Shown here piece by piece: positions 52,203 through 61,485 of a stretch of 64,000 nt of DNA. Numbering within the stretch: position 1 is the stretch's first letter; each line of letters begins with the position of its first letter. The notes beneath the pieces are model-generated. The model saw nothing but the letters and a program-made list of their open reading frames with translations. It was not told the origin of the DNA and searched no databases. Position numbers and translations under genes: made by a program. The stretch comes from DASTFP01 sp963816855 (GTDB lineage: Bacteria > Verrucomicrobiota > Verrucomicrobiia > Chthoniobacterales > Terrimicrobiaceae): contig CAWFMA010000007.1 in NCBI GenBank assembly GCA_963816855.1, positions 62,001 to 126,000 on the forward strand, in the 5' to 3' direction.

Positions 52203-53104
52203 TAGCCTTCGGATACGACATTTCCCTTCGCCTTGAATTGGAGACGGCGGTTCTGTTTTCCCTGAAAGTTCACCCATCCCGCTGGCGGGATCTCGTCGAG
52301 GGTGAGAACTTCCGCATCGAGCCGAAGAGCCGGTTCGAAGAATATCTCGACAGATATGGCAACCGCTGCGGCCGGGTTCACTGCCAGCCTGGCGTGGTGC
52401 GCTTTTCCAACCGGGGACTCATATGGGACAGCGGAGAATTGGACGCTTTTGCTCCGCATGCACGGGAGGTGGAGATTTCAAGGCTTCCTACCGACGTCTT
52501 GATTTATCTCCTGGCCAGCCGCTACTGTGAAACGGATAGCGAACTTTCCGATATTGCCTGGGCCAATTTCGCCGGATCTCCCGCCGGATGGGCGCGGGTT
52601 CAGGCAATTTGCGACTTCGTTCACTCGCACATCAAATTCGATTATCTGAAGGCGCGCGCTAACCGGACGGCGCGGGAAGCCTGTCACGAGCGGGTGGGTG
52701 TCTGTCGTGACTTCGCCCACCTGGCGATAGCGCTCTGTCGCTGCATGAACATCCCCGCGCGCTATGTAACCGGATATCTGGGAGATATCGGGGTTCCGCC
52801 GGCACCCTATCCGATGGATTTTAGCGCCTGGATGGAGGTCTTCCTGGATGGCCGGTGGTTTGCCTTTGATCCTAGACACAATCGCCGGCGGATTGGCCGG
52901 GTTGTCGTCGCGCGGGGCCGCGATGCCACCGATGTGGCGCTGACAACCGTGTTTGGGAAAAGCATTCTTGAAGGATTCTCGGTTGTGACCGCCGAGGTTT
53001 CAGGGGATGGGCTCGGCGCGACGATATCGCGAAACGGCTCAAAGCCAGCGGCCCTCCGAAACCTGTCACACGATATCCGTTTTCCGGCGATGGCGATGCG
53101 GTAA
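52196..53104 (+). CDS. transglutaminase-like cysteine protein
   Basis: 302 residues. An N-terminal immunoglobulin-like part is followed by the transglutaminase core with Cys170 in ERVGVCRDFAHLAIALCR and the third-residue Asp225 in RWFAFDPRHN. The usual His of the triad, in D-F/H-AWxEV, reads Ser210 (MDFSAWMEV). I cannot tell whether this is normal for the subfamily, which has the same RRIGRVxxARGRDATDVAL stretch. Such proteins are often protease- or ligase-like with a peptide substrate. Confidence 0.8.
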   Translation: MLIAFGYDISLRLELETAVLFSLKVHPSRWRDLVEGENFRIEPKSRFEEYLDRYGNRCGRVHCQPGVVRFSNRGLIWDSGELDAFAPHAREVEISRLPTDVLIYLLASRYCETDSELSDIAWANFAGSPAGWARVQAICDFVHSHIKFDYLKARANRTAREACHERVGVCRDFAHLAIALCRCMNIPARYVTGYLGDIGVPPAPYPMDFSAWMEVFLDGRWFAFDPRHNRRRIGRVVVARGRDATDVALTTVFGKSILEGFSVVTAEVSGDGLGATISRNGSKPAALRNLSHDIRFPAMAMR

Positions 53105-53118
53105 AGATTTCGCGACTC

Positions 53119-53541
53119 CTACTCCGGTGCTTTCGGCTGCTTCCCGCCGCGGCGCCGATGCAATTCCCCCCGCGCTTGGGCGGCGAGCTCTTCATATTGT
53201 GACCGGATCTGATCGAGTTCGGCTTCTTCCAGATCTTCGAGATCGAGGAGAGCATTGTGCGCCGACTCATGAGACCGAATGAGCTCATCGAGTTTGACGT
53301 GAACGGCTTCCGAATCGCGATTCTGCGTATTTTGGATCAGGAAGACCATCAGAAAGGTCACGATGGTCGTTCCTGTGTTGATAATGAGCTGCCATGTGTC
53401 GCTGAAGCCGAACACAGGGCCGGAAAGCGCCCACAGCACGAGCGCGGCGAGCGCAATCATGAACGCGGACGGTCGGCCGGTCGCCCTGGCGATCCACTTT
53501 GCGAATCGGGTGAAAAAAGAAGAGGGTTTGTGTGGCTTCAT
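53119..53541 (-). CDS. low-affinity iron permease-like membrane protein
   Basis: 140 residues. Two membrane helices (AFMIALAALVLWALSGPVFG, IINTGTTIVTFLMVFLIQNT) followed by the family motif QNTQNRDSEAVHVKLDELIR and a charged coiled tail. This is the Fet4-like PF04120 family; a transport role in bacteria is not proven. The ATG at 53541 fits MKPHKPSSFF; an ATG 21 bp upstream is also in frame. Confidence 0.8.
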   Translation of the reverse strand: MKPHKPSSFFTRFAKWIARATGRPSAFMIALAALVLWALSGPVFGFSDTWQLIINTGTTIVTFLMVFLIQNTQNRDSEAVHVKLDELIRSHESAHNALLDLEDLEEAELDQIRSQYEELAAQARGELHRRRGGKQPKAPE

Positions 53542-53681
53542 TCTCGGTCCCTGGGACTCCAAACGGATATCGTCACTGAGGGGCGAGATGGGTGCATGGA
53601 TCGGCGAGGTTGATCGGCGAAGTCTCGACTGCTCGAAAGTTCTTTACGACCAGGTTTCTAGCGCAATACTATTCGACCCGT

Positions 53682-54104
53682 ATGAAGCGTAAAGGATCTG
53701 CTGTTTGGAATGGTGGTTTGAAGGATGGAAAAGGAGTCGTTTCGACCGAAAGTGGCGTGCTTTCCAGCGTGCCCTACTCCTTCGCGAAGCGGTTCGGCGA
53801 CGAAGCGGGCACGAACCCCGAAGAGTTGATTGGCGCTGCTCACGCGAGCTGCTTTTCGATGGCGTTTTCCGGCCAGCTCGGGGAAGCCGGCTTCAAACCC
53901 GACAAGATTGCAACGACAGCGACCGTGACCATCGAAAATGCCGGCGGAGGCTTTTCGATCACCACCATACACCTCGACGTTCAGGCAACAGTTCCCGGCC
54001 TCGAAGAGGCCAAATTCCAAGAGATCGCCAAAAAGGCGAAAGAAGGCTGCCCGGTCTCCAAGTTGTTTAGGGCAGAAATTACGATGGATGCGCGGCTCGG
54101 CTGA
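53682..54104 (+). CDS. OsmC-family peroxide-detoxifying protein
   Basis: 140 residues. The two active cysteines are Cys57 (GAAHASCFSMA) and Cys123 (EGCPVSKLF), spacing typical of OsmC/Ohr thiol peroxidases, which reduce organic hydroperoxides. FAKRFGDEAGTNPEELIGAA is the family signature. An in-frame extension to 53592 is not conserved in the family and was left out. Confidence 0.9.
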   Translation: MKRKGSAVWNGGLKDGKGVVSTESGVLSSVPYSFAKRFGDEAGTNPEELIGAAHASCFSMAFSGQLGEAGFKPDKIATTATVTIENAGGGFSITTIHLDVQATVPGLEEAKFQEIAKKAKEGCPVSKLFRAEITMDARLG

Positions 54105-54119
54105 CTCGCGCTTTCCGCG

Positions 54120-54296
54120 GTGAAAAACCCCCAGGCAGCCAAAGCCGAGCCGGCCGCGAAAGTCGCCGCGGTAGACCGCGAGCTGAGTGAGGAGAAGAAA
54201 AAGGCTTTGGACCTGGCTGCCCGCGCGGAACACGAAGTGGGTCGCAAGCGGGAGGTTTTGCAGGCCGAGGCTCGACGAAAAGCCGAGAGCGGTTGA
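54120..54296 (+). CDS. short charged helical ORF
   Basis: 58 codons from GTG, 15 bp after the OsmC gene. The product is rich in Ala, Lys and Glu (KAEPAAKVAAVDRELSEEKK, then KALDLAARAEHEVGRKREVL) and would form a coiled coil. No ribosome binding site is visible, so it may be the end of a larger lost gene. Confidence 0.3.
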   Translation: MKNPQAAKAEPAAKVAAVDRELSEEKKKALDLAARAEHEVGRKREVLQAEARRKAESG

Positions 54297-54344
54297 GGTT
54301 CCCTTCCTCCGGAGACACGCAGTTTGATTTTTCAGGCTGCAACC

Positions 54345-55265
54345 ATGTCTCAGATACGAATCGGAATTTCCGGATGGACTTACCCGCCCTGGCGCGGCGG
54401 CGCTTTTTACCCGAAGGGCTGGCCCCAGAAGCGCGAGCTGGAATACGCCTCGCATCAGGTTAACTCGATCGAAATCAACGGCTCTTTCTACTCCCTTCAA
54501 AGGCCCGAAAGCTACAAAGCGTGGCATCGGGCTACGCCCGACGGGTTTCTTTTTTCGATAAAGGGCGGTCGATTTATCACCCACATCAAACGCCTGAAGG
54601 ATATTGAAGCGCCTTTGGCCAACTTCTTCGCCTCGGGGGTTTTGTGCCTCCGTGACAAGCTCGGTCCGATCCTTTGGCAACTGCCGCCCAGCTTTAAATA
54701 CGATCGGGACCGAATCGAGGACTTTTTCCGGCTTCTTCCGTGCACGCTCGCCGCGGCAGCTGCGCTCGCCCGCCGACACGATCCCAGGATGCGAAAACGC
54801 TCCTGGACGGAAGCGTGCGGCGTCGGGCGCCTGCGGCACAGCCTTGAGGTACGTCACGAGTCATTTGAAAACAGTGACTTCATAAGACTTCTGCGAAAAT
54901 ACAAAATCGCGCTGGTGGTCGCGGATACCGCAGGAAAGTGGCCGTTCATGGAGGATACGACCAGTGACTTCGTTTACGTGCGGTTGCACGGGGGATCCAA
55001 ACTTTACGTCAGCGGTTATTCGGCGCAGAGCCTTGAAAAATGGGCAAAAAAAGTCCGAAGCTGGAGCAAAGGCCGCACGCCCTCAGGCACCCGCTTAGTT
55101 GCGCCGCGTCCAACTCCCGAACCGAAAGGCCGGGACGTTTTTGTCTATTTCGATAACGATGCCAAAGTCCGAGCGCCCTTCGATGCAATGAGCCTTTCGC
55201 GCAGGCTGGGAGTGCGGAATGCTCAAGAGGGCGACGGAACAGTCCTGGAGCAAATGCCTGGTTAG
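54345..55265 (+). CDS. DUF72 family protein
   Basis: 306 residues from ATG 54345, TIM-barrel-like DUF72 (YecE) protein: RIGISGWTYPPWRGGAFYP, INGSFYSLQRPESYKAWHRA, FLFSIKGGRFITHIKRL, GPILWQLPPSFKYD and YVRLHGGSKLYVSGY. Function unknown; some members are suspected to repair nucleic acids or bind glycans. Cytoplasmic. Confidence 0.88.
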   Translation: MSQIRIGISGWTYPPWRGGAFYPKGWPQKRELEYASHQVNSIEINGSFYSLQRPESYKAWHRATPDGFLFSIKGGRFITHIKRLKDIEAPLANFFASGVLCLRDKLGPILWQLPPSFKYDRDRIEDFFRLLPCTLAAAAALARRHDPRMRKRSWTEACGVGRLRHSLEVRHESFENSDFIRLLRKYKIALVVADTAGKWPFMEDTTSDFVYVRLHGGSKLYVSGYSAQSLEKWAKKVRSWSKGRTPSGTRLVAPRPTPEPKGRDVFVYFDNDAKVRAPFDAMSLSRRLGVRNAQEGDGTVLEQMPG

Positions 55266-55617
55266 GATACACGGGGACGGCCGACAAGCGCACGCCCTGT
55301 GGTGCTGGAACTGGACCGCTAACGCATGCTCCGCCCTGGATCCAGAAGCGACCGCTCTACTCGAACCCTTTCAATGCCGGCGCTCGCTGCCGGACAGTCG
55401 GCGAGTGACTCTTCACAAAAACTGCTTTTCGAAATTCGTGTTGTCTCGTTGTGCGGAGGCGTGCCAGTTCGACCTGCAGTTGGAGGAACATCTATGTCAG
55501 CGACCGCCGAGCCTGGAGTCTTAAGCAGGTCACTGGCCCCAGTAGTGACGACGACGCGAAGGAGGAATTTTTCCAAGCGATGATCAGGCGATTGCCAATG
55601 CTCTGCTCGACCAATGA
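55266..55617 (+). other. 350-bp stretch without a recognised gene
   Basis: Convergent space between the DUF72 gene and the ADP-ribosylglycohydrolase gene. Frames of 80-100 codons exist on both strands, but none shows family motifs. The fragments GATCAGGCGATTGCC and AATGATCAGGCG near 55.58 kb hint at a small repeat. I see no clear hairpin terminator. Confidence 0.4.
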
Positions 55618-56643
55618 TCAGGCGCGGGGCACGCTGACCAATGCGTCGATTCGCGCACGCAAGGCGGAGGCATTGTCGATCCCGTCAACTAGTCTCGCCG
55701 GAAGGTTTTGCATTCCGGCGGCGCTGCCAAGCAAAGAGCCGATGACCGCGCCACGGTGGCAGTTTTCGCCGCCAACATTGGCATTGGCCAGGACACCGGC
55801 TTCGAAGTCTTCAGCATACTTCCAAGCCAGGTAAAGCGACGCCGTGAAAGATTCGGGAATATAGCAGGCAGGACTGATCCGGTCGCCGACAACGACATCG
55901 TCCGGATCATGCGACCATTCTTTGACGTCGCGCGGGGAAATCCAGTCAGTCGCCTCGGCGAGGATCGCCTCGCCGAGATTGGCACCGGAGAGGATGGCGC
56001 AAAGTATTCGCGTCAATGAGTCCCCGGCTTCGAGTGTTTTCGATGCGCGATGGGTCAGCGCAATGTGTTCGCGCACCGCCCGGCGCGCGGTTTCCACGTT
56101 GGCTCCGAAGAATGCGCACAAGATGCCCACGTGGGCGAGTCCGCCGATACAGATGTCACTATCACCGCAATTTCGCGGAGCGACTCCGCGGGCGAAGTTG
56201 GTGAAGAATTTTCGATGACACACCTCGATATAGGTGTCCCGATGTTGCCCAGGGGCGAGCATGAACTCAACGTAACGCCGGAGATAATTGTCCCCATCGT
56301 AGTCTCTGAGCGTGGTGAGCGAGTCGATGAGAAGCTTGGCCAGCTGGAGATTCAGTGTGTTTTCCCCAGGGCGAAGAAACTGGTGATAGTGGATGCCGGG
56401 CTGACCCCAGTATTGAGCCTGCTCATGCAGAATTTCGCCACGTGCGTTAAGCGGTTCGTATTTTGAGCGTCCGAGAATACTGTCAGGATGCGGATTGCGT
56501 GGCGCCACATAGTCGTGAACGACTCCATAGTCTCGGCGCAGCGCCGTTCGGTCGTAGTACCAATGGACCGGCATTGCGATGGCGTCTCCGATGAATGAAC
56601 CCCACGCGAGTCCCGCGCGCCTGGTATCGGGAATCGTCTTCAT
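55618..56643 (-). CDS. ADP-ribosylglycohydrolase family protein
   Basis: 341 residues. GLAWGSFIGDAIAMPVHWYY at the N-terminus, then SDICIGGLAHVGILCAF and the C-terminal NVGGENCHRGAVIGSLLGSA match the DraG/ADP-ribosyl hydrolase fold; acidic residues in these loops bind the two Mg ions. It removes ADP-ribose from proteins or nucleotides. ATG 56643 fits the family start (MKTIPDTRRAGL); an in-frame ATG 78 bp earlier gives an Arg-rich unlikely extension. Confidence 0.85.
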   Translation of the reverse strand: MKTIPDTRRAGLAWGSFIGDAIAMPVHWYYDRTALRRDYGVVHDYVAPRNPHPDSILGRSKYEPLNARGEILHEQAQYWGQPGIHYHQFLRPGENTLNLQLAKLLIDSLTTLRDYDGDNYLRRYVEFMLAPGQHRDTYIEVCHRKFFTNFARGVAPRNCGDSDICIGGLAHVGILCAFFGANVETARRAVREHIALTHRASKTLEAGDSLTRILCAILSGANLGEAILAEATDWISPRDVKEWSHDPDDVVVGDRISPACYIPESFTASLYLAWKYAEDFEAGVLANANVGGENCHRGAVIGSLLGSAAGMQNLPARLVDGIDNASALRARIDALVSVPRA

Positions 56644-56819
56644 CGGTACGATTTGGCCTCCGCGACGGCGTTTGCGACGTCCTCGATCATTGCTTGAGAA
56701 TCGCGCCCGAAATGAACGCAAGGAGAATCCATTTTGATAAGATTCGGCAATTTGCTTCTCTGGGCGGGTTTTCTTTTGCGAAGCCGCAAGCCCGTCGCAT
56801 CAGAACGATCACGTTTTTT

Positions 56820-57443
56820 ATGAATACGATCATCATCGGAGACATCCATGGCTGCAATCGCGAATTCATGGCGCTTCTCCAGAAGGTTGGCTTGACCTCA
56901 AATGACCGCCTGGTGCTTCTCGGCGATCTGCTTAACAAGGGACCCGACCCCATCGGCGTTCTCAAGACTTTCAAATCACTGGAATGCGTCTGCCTACTTG
57001 GCAACCATGATTTTGATCATCTCAAGTGGAGAGCAGGAAGCCAGCCAAGGTCTGAGAGCGTGGTGACGAGGAAGTTGATGCCGCCGGCCTGTTACGAGGG
57101 ATACCTCGAGCTTGTGGGACGAATGCCTCTCTATTTCGAAAATAAGGATCTGATCGCCGTTCATGGTGCACTCTTAAATGGCGTTGCGCTGCCCGACCAA
57201 CCCGTTGAGGTGATTACCGGTGACATCAACCTCGACGGGAGCTGGAAGGATAAGATTGTTTTGGATCGCCCTCTGATCGCTGGTCACAAACGATACGGCA
57301 GCAAGCAGTGCGATGCCTATATTTTGGAAGGCAAGTTCTACGGCATAGATACCGGGTGCGTATATGGAGGGTGCCTCACCGCACTTTCGATGCCGTCCGG
57401 CAAAATCACGCAGGTGCGAGCAGCCCAGGTGTATTCGCCGTGA
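56820..57443 (+). CDS. metallophosphoesterase (ApaH/PP-type)
   Basis: 207 residues from ATG 56820. The metal motifs are IGDIHG (6-11), GDLLNKGPD (35-43), GNHD (61-64), and VHGAL and GHKRYGS later. This is the short bacterial serine/threonine or diadenosine-tetraphosphate phosphatase group. Target unknown. The frame is open for 75 codons before the ATG, but that part overlaps the divergent gene's start. Confidence 0.85.
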   Translation: MNTIIIGDIHGCNREFMALLQKVGLTSNDRLVLLGDLLNKGPDPIGVLKTFKSLECVCLLGNHDFDHLKWRAGSQPRSESVVTRKLMPPACYEGYLELVGRMPLYFENKDLIAVHGALLNGVALPDQPVEVITGDINLDGSWKDKIVLDRPLIAGHKRYGSKQCDAYILEGKFYGIDTGCVYGGCLTALSMPSGKITQVRAAQVYSP

Positions 57444-57766
57444 GAGAATCGAAACTTTGAGCGAATCGCGGCATTTGCATCTCGTCTTGGTACGACAAGC
57501 ATTCGTTCCTTTGCCGAATTCGACGTAAAGGCAGATGCCTCGCGAGGACCGCCAGGCGATCGCGTGGAGCGCGGTGCCTTGCCGGGCGAAGAAATCCCGG
57601 CGTTGGAGCGACGATCCAGCACGTCGCGAAGCTGAAAGAACGCCCTTGCCCTGCGCGTCGAAAAACGATAGGGAAATCTGCTAAGTACCAAAAAAATCCG
57701 GCGCGGAACTCGCCGCACCTCCCCGGATACCCTAGCTGCGGCGTCTTAAATAACGAGATCACCCCC
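57444..57766 (+). other. 323-bp region before the sugar ABC operon
   Basis: No gene seen. It should hold the promoter and any operator of the ABC transporter operon. A TTAAATAACGAGATCACCCCC leader precedes the ATG, with only a weak Shine-Dalgarno (GAGATC). Confidence 0.5.
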
Positions 57767-58759
57767 ATGAAACTCCCCAATTTGTTACCACAATTGCGCA
57801 AGGTCGTCGCTCTGTTTGCGGCAATCGCCGTGACCGGAATAGTCGAAACGACGGCAGCTGCCGACCAAAAGCCAACCATACCAATTATTGTCAAGGACAC
57901 GACGTCCTTCTTTTGGCAGATTGTTTTCGCCGGCGCTCGCAAGGCAGGCAAGGACCTCAATGTTACCGTGCCCGAGCTCGGGGCTCAGTCCGAATCGGAT
58001 ATCAATGGCCAGATCTCGATCCTGGAGAACGCCGTCTCCGGCAAACCGGCGGCCATCGTCATTGCACCAACCCAATTCGCCGCGCTCGGCAAGCCAATTG
58101 ATGAGGCCGCCAAGAAGGCTATCATCATTGGCATCGACTCGTCTGCCGATTCCAAGGCCTTCACATCGTTCCTGACTACCGATAACGTCCAGGCTGGACG
58201 TGTCGCCGCAGACGGCCTTGCGGCTGCTATCCAGGCGAAATATGGAAAACCCGAGGGTGAAATCGCTTTGATCACCTCGATTCCCGGCGTCGGTTCGTTG
58301 GACGCGCGCGCTAAAGGTTTCAAAGAGCAAATTCAAGCCAAATATCCGGGGTTGAAACTTATCGCAGACAAGTACGCGGACGGGATGGCAACGACAGGCC
58401 TAAACATGATGACTGATCTGATCACTGCTAGTCCGAACTTGCGCGGTGTTTTTACCTCGAATCTTATCATGACGCAGGGGGGGGGTCAGGCGATCGCCGA
58501 GAATAAGGTCGCCGACAAGATCATGCTCATCGGTTTTGATTCGGACGACAAAACCGTCAAGCTTCTGGCGGACGGCAATGTCCATGCGCTGGTCGTGCAA
58601 GATCCATTCCGTATGGGATATGAAGGCATCAAGACGGCACTCGCGGCATCAAAGGGTGAAAAGGTCCCGAAGGATGTGGACACGGGGGTGAACCTCATCA
58701 CCAAGGAGAATATGAATTCTGACCGTTCGAAGGAGCTCCTGACCCCAAGCGTCAAGTAA
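57767..58759 (+). CDS. sugar ABC transporter substrate-binding protein (RbsB-like)
   Basis: 330 residues with signal peptide (VALFAAIAVTGIVETTAAA). Peripla_BP_4 domain: IIVKDTTSFFWQIVFAGARK, IVIAPTQFAALGKPIDEA, IGIDSSADSKAFTSFLTTDN, GVFTSNLIMTQGGGQAI and VQDPFRMGYEGIKTAL. It binds a pentose or similar sugar in the periplasm and delivers it to the two following gene products. Start ATG fits a normal length. Confidence 0.9.
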   Translation: MKLPNLLPQLRKVVALFAAIAVTGIVETTAAADQKPTIPIIVKDTTSFFWQIVFAGARKAGKDLNVTVPELGAQSESDINGQISILENAVSGKPAAIVIAPTQFAALGKPIDEAAKKAIIIGIDSSADSKAFTSFLTTDNVQAGRVAADGLAAAIQAKYGKPEGEIALITSIPGVGSLDARAKGFKEQIQAKYPGLKLIADKYADGMATTGLNMMTDLITASPNLRGVFTSNLIMTQGGGQAIAENKVADKIMLIGFDSDDKTVKLLADGNVHALVVQDPFRMGYEGIKTALAASKGEKVPKDVDTGVNLITKENMNSDRSKELLTPSVK

Positions 58760-58812
58760 AACGACGTCCGCCTAGCAACTCCACCGGAGCACCGGATAAC
58801 CAAAAGCCGTCG

Positions 58813-60351
58813 ATGAACCAAACTCAGCAGGGCGGTAACGGTAATAGAAGAGGCGCGACCGGCGCGCCTCTTCTCGTGCTCAAAAAGCTCGACAAGCGTT
58901 TCGGTGCCACCCACGCCCTGAAGGCCGTTGATCTTGAATTCGAGGCGGGCGAAGTCCATGCGATTGTCGGTGAGAACGGTGCCGGTAAGTCGACGCTCAT
59001 CAAGATGCTTACAGGAGTCCATGTGCGCTCGAGTGGCGAAGTGTACTGGGAAGGCAAGCCGGTTGAGCTAGCGACGCCGCATGAGGCCATCAATCACGGC
59101 ATCAACGCCGTGCACCAGGAAGTCGTGCTTTGCCCGCATCTCACGGTCGCCGCCAATCTCTTCCTCGGTGACGAGAAAGTGCGCTTTGGACTGCTGCAGC
59201 ACGGAGAAATGGTGCGCGAAGCTCAGAAAATTCTCGACGACATCGGTTTTAAGCTGCCAGCCGCCGCGTTGCTCTCCTCCCTTACCATCGGCCAGCAGCA
59301 ATTGGTTGCCACCGCTCGCGCTTCGACGCGTGGCACGCGGTTCCTCATCTTCGATGAACCCACAGCCTACCTGACGCGTCAGGAAGCCGCACAACTCTTC
59401 GCGCTGATAGGTCGTCTCAAGGCCAAGGGTGTTACCATTGTCTATATTTCGCATCGGCTGGAGGAGGTATTCCAGCTCGCGGATCGCGTATCGATTCTGC
59501 GCGACGGACAATTGGTATCAACCCAGCGCATCGCCGAAACCAACGAGCACGCGCTCATCGTCGGAATGATAGCCCGCTCGATCGAGCAGATGCATTACAA
59601 GGAGAAGATTCCCTTTGGCGACGAGATCCTTCGTACGGAAAAACTCACCGGCAAGGGCTTCGAGGACGTTAGTGTCCGAGTGAGAGCAGGCGAGGTCATA
59701 GGCCTTTACGGACTGATCGGCGCCGGACGCAGCGAGTTCGTTTTGAGTCTGTTCGGCCGCTTCCCTAAGACCGGAGGTCAGATTTTTTGGAAAGGCAAAC
59801 CGGTCGATATTCAGAAGGAAAAAGATGCGATCTCCCTCGGTATCGCGCTTGTGCCCGAAAGCCGTCGCGACCAGGGCCTCTGCCTGAACCTTGGTGTCGG
59901 ACTCAATATCAATCTGCCGATTTACAAACGCCTGACGAAAGGCCTTGTCATCAATCCCTTCTCCGAGAAAGCCGCCGCCGATAAGCAGATCCGGGAAGTG
60001 CAGATCAAGACAGCCTCGCGCGAGGCTCCCGCATCGAGCCTCTCAGGCGGCAACCAGCAGAAGATCGTGGTCGGCAAATGGTTGAACCATGGGGCAGACC
60101 TGTACATCTTCGACGAGCCGACCGTGGGTGTCGATGTCGGCACGAAGGTCGAAATCTACAAGCTTTTCGCCAGACTGCTTAAGGCCGGAGCGGGGATCAT
60201 CTTGATCTCCTCCTACCTGCCGGAGGTTTACGATCTCTCCGACACGCTGCACGTGTTTCGCCGCGGGCGACTTGTGGCGACTCATGACAGCGCCCACGTC
60301 AGCGAGAAAGCGTTGCACGAGACAATTTTGACGCAAGCGCTCGGTGTCTGA
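58813..60351 (+). CDS. sugar ABC transporter ATPase, two domains (RbsA-like)
   Basis: 512 residues. First ATPase: Walker A GENGAGKS (about 55), signature LTIGQQQLVATARA, Walker B FLIFDEPTAYL. The second has the degenerate loop GLIGAGRSE, signature SLSGGNQQKIVVGK and YIFDEPTVGVDVG. This is the usual asymmetric layout of the ribose/galactoside importers. The start is 54 bp after the binding protein, with no overlap, and it is followed by the permease. Confidence 0.92.
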   Translation: MNQTQQGGNGNRRGATGAPLLVLKKLDKRFGATHALKAVDLEFEAGEVHAIVGENGAGKSTLIKMLTGVHVRSSGEVYWEGKPVELATPHEAINHGINAVHQEVVLCPHLTVAANLFLGDEKVRFGLLQHGEMVREAQKILDDIGFKLPAAALLSSLTIGQQQLVATARASTRGTRFLIFDEPTAYLTRQEAAQLFALIGRLKAKGVTIVYISHRLEEVFQLADRVSILRDGQLVSTQRIAETNEHALIVGMIARSIEQMHYKEKIPFGDEILRTEKLTGKGFEDVSVRVRAGEVIGLYGLIGAGRSEFVLSLFGRFPKTGGQIFWKGKPVDIQKEKDAISLGIALVPESRRDQGLCLNLGVGLNINLPIYKRLTKGLVINPFSEKAAADKQIREVQIKTASREAPASSLSGGNQQKIVVGKWLNHGADLYIFDEPTVGVDVGTKVEIYKLFARLLKAGAGIILISSYLPEVYDLSDTLHVFRRGRLVATHDSAHVSEKALHETILTQALGV

Positions 60352-60399
60352 CGCGGGGCGAGAGCAAATGAAAAGCGGGATTTTTGGAGGACAATAAAG

Positions 60400-61398
60400 A
60401 TGAGCGTTGAAACCAAACTGAGTAGCGAAGCGTCAGAAGAGGCACGGCTAGCCGCGACCCGAAAGCAGGCTCGAATGGGCACTCTACTCAGCCTGACCCT
60501 GGTGGCCCTCCTCGCGCTGATGTGGCTGGTGCTGTCCTTCAGCACGACCAGCTTCTGGACCTACAACAACATCTCCAACCTGCTCCGTCAGGGCTCGATG
60601 ATCGCCATCCTGGCAATGGGCGAGACCTTCGTAATCATTACGGCAGGCATCGATCTATCGGTCGGCGCCGTCGTGGGCTTCACCAGCGTGATCGTTGCCT
60701 GGTTACTGACACACGGCTTCCCGATTTGGGCCTCGATCATCATCACGCTCGGCTTCGGCTTCGCCATCGGAGCTTTTCACGCCTTCGGAATCAGCAAACT
60801 CGGCTTGCCGCCCTTCATCATGACCCTGGCCACGCTGACAGCTCTGCGCGGTATCGGCCTGCTCATCACCAATGGCGCCACCATTTCAATTACCAACGAC
60901 GCCTTCACCGGGTTCTCACGCGGAGACTTTCTAGGCGTGCCCAACCTCTTCTGGATGGTGGCGGTCGTTGCTATCCCCGCCTACGTTTTCCTTCATCAAA
61001 GCCGGTTCGGGCGCTACCTCTTCGCGATTGGCTCCAATATGGAAGCGGCCCGGCTTTCGGGCGTGAATACCACCCGGATGATCTATATCGCTTACATCCT
61101 TTCCGCGGTGTGCGCGTCGTTTGTTGGAATCCTCCTCGCCTCGCGCATCGGAATCGGCAACGCCACCCAGGCTGAGGGTTGGGAATTGCAAGCGATAGCT
61201 TCGTCGGTGATCGGTGGCACGAGCCTGTTCGGGGCGGTCGGATCAGTGCACGGTCCGCTCCTGGGTTCGTTCATTCTCACGACGATCAACAACGGCGCGA
61301 ATCTTCTGAACGTGAATGCCTTCTGGCAGCGAATCATCACAGGTGTACTGATTATCGTGATCGTCTATTTCGACGGATTACGCGCCAAGAAGCGCTGA
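60400..61398 (+). CDS. sugar ABC transporter permease (RbsC-like)
   Basis: 332 residues with about nine membrane helices. LAMGETFVIITAGIDLSVGA and the loop LPPFIMTLATLTALRGIGL are family signatures; AIASSVIGGTSLFGAVGSVH is near the C-terminus. Completes a CUT2-type importer with the previous two genes. No kinase, isomerase or regulator follows; the only pentose isomerase in the window is the broken xylA. Confidence 0.92.
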   Translation: MSVETKLSSEASEEARLAATRKQARMGTLLSLTLVALLALMWLVLSFSTTSFWTYNNISNLLRQGSMIAILAMGETFVIITAGIDLSVGAVVGFTSVIVAWLLTHGFPIWASIIITLGFGFAIGAFHAFGISKLGLPPFIMTLATLTALRGIGLLITNGATISITNDAFTGFSRGDFLGVPNLFWMVAVVAIPAYVFLHQSRFGRYLFAIGSNMEAARLSGVNTTRMIYIAYILSAVCASFVGILLASRIGIGNATQAEGWELQAIASSVIGGTSLFGAVGSVHGPLLGSFILTTINNGANLLNVNAFWQRIITGVLIIVIVYFDGLRAKKR

Positions 61399-61403
61399 TT
61401 CAA

Positions 61404-61453
61404 GGATTGAAGGGACCGGAGGGTATTTGGCGGGCGCTGCCCGGTCAAGAATC
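61404..61453. terminator. imperfect inverted repeat between convergent operons
   Basis: GGATTGAAGGGACCGG and CCGGTCAAGAATCC can pair with small bulges, between the permease gene and modC, which converge. No T run on either side, so only a weak candidate. Confidence 0.3.
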
Positions 61454-61485
61454 CAGCGGATTGCGATCGCTGAACAACCTTGCGA

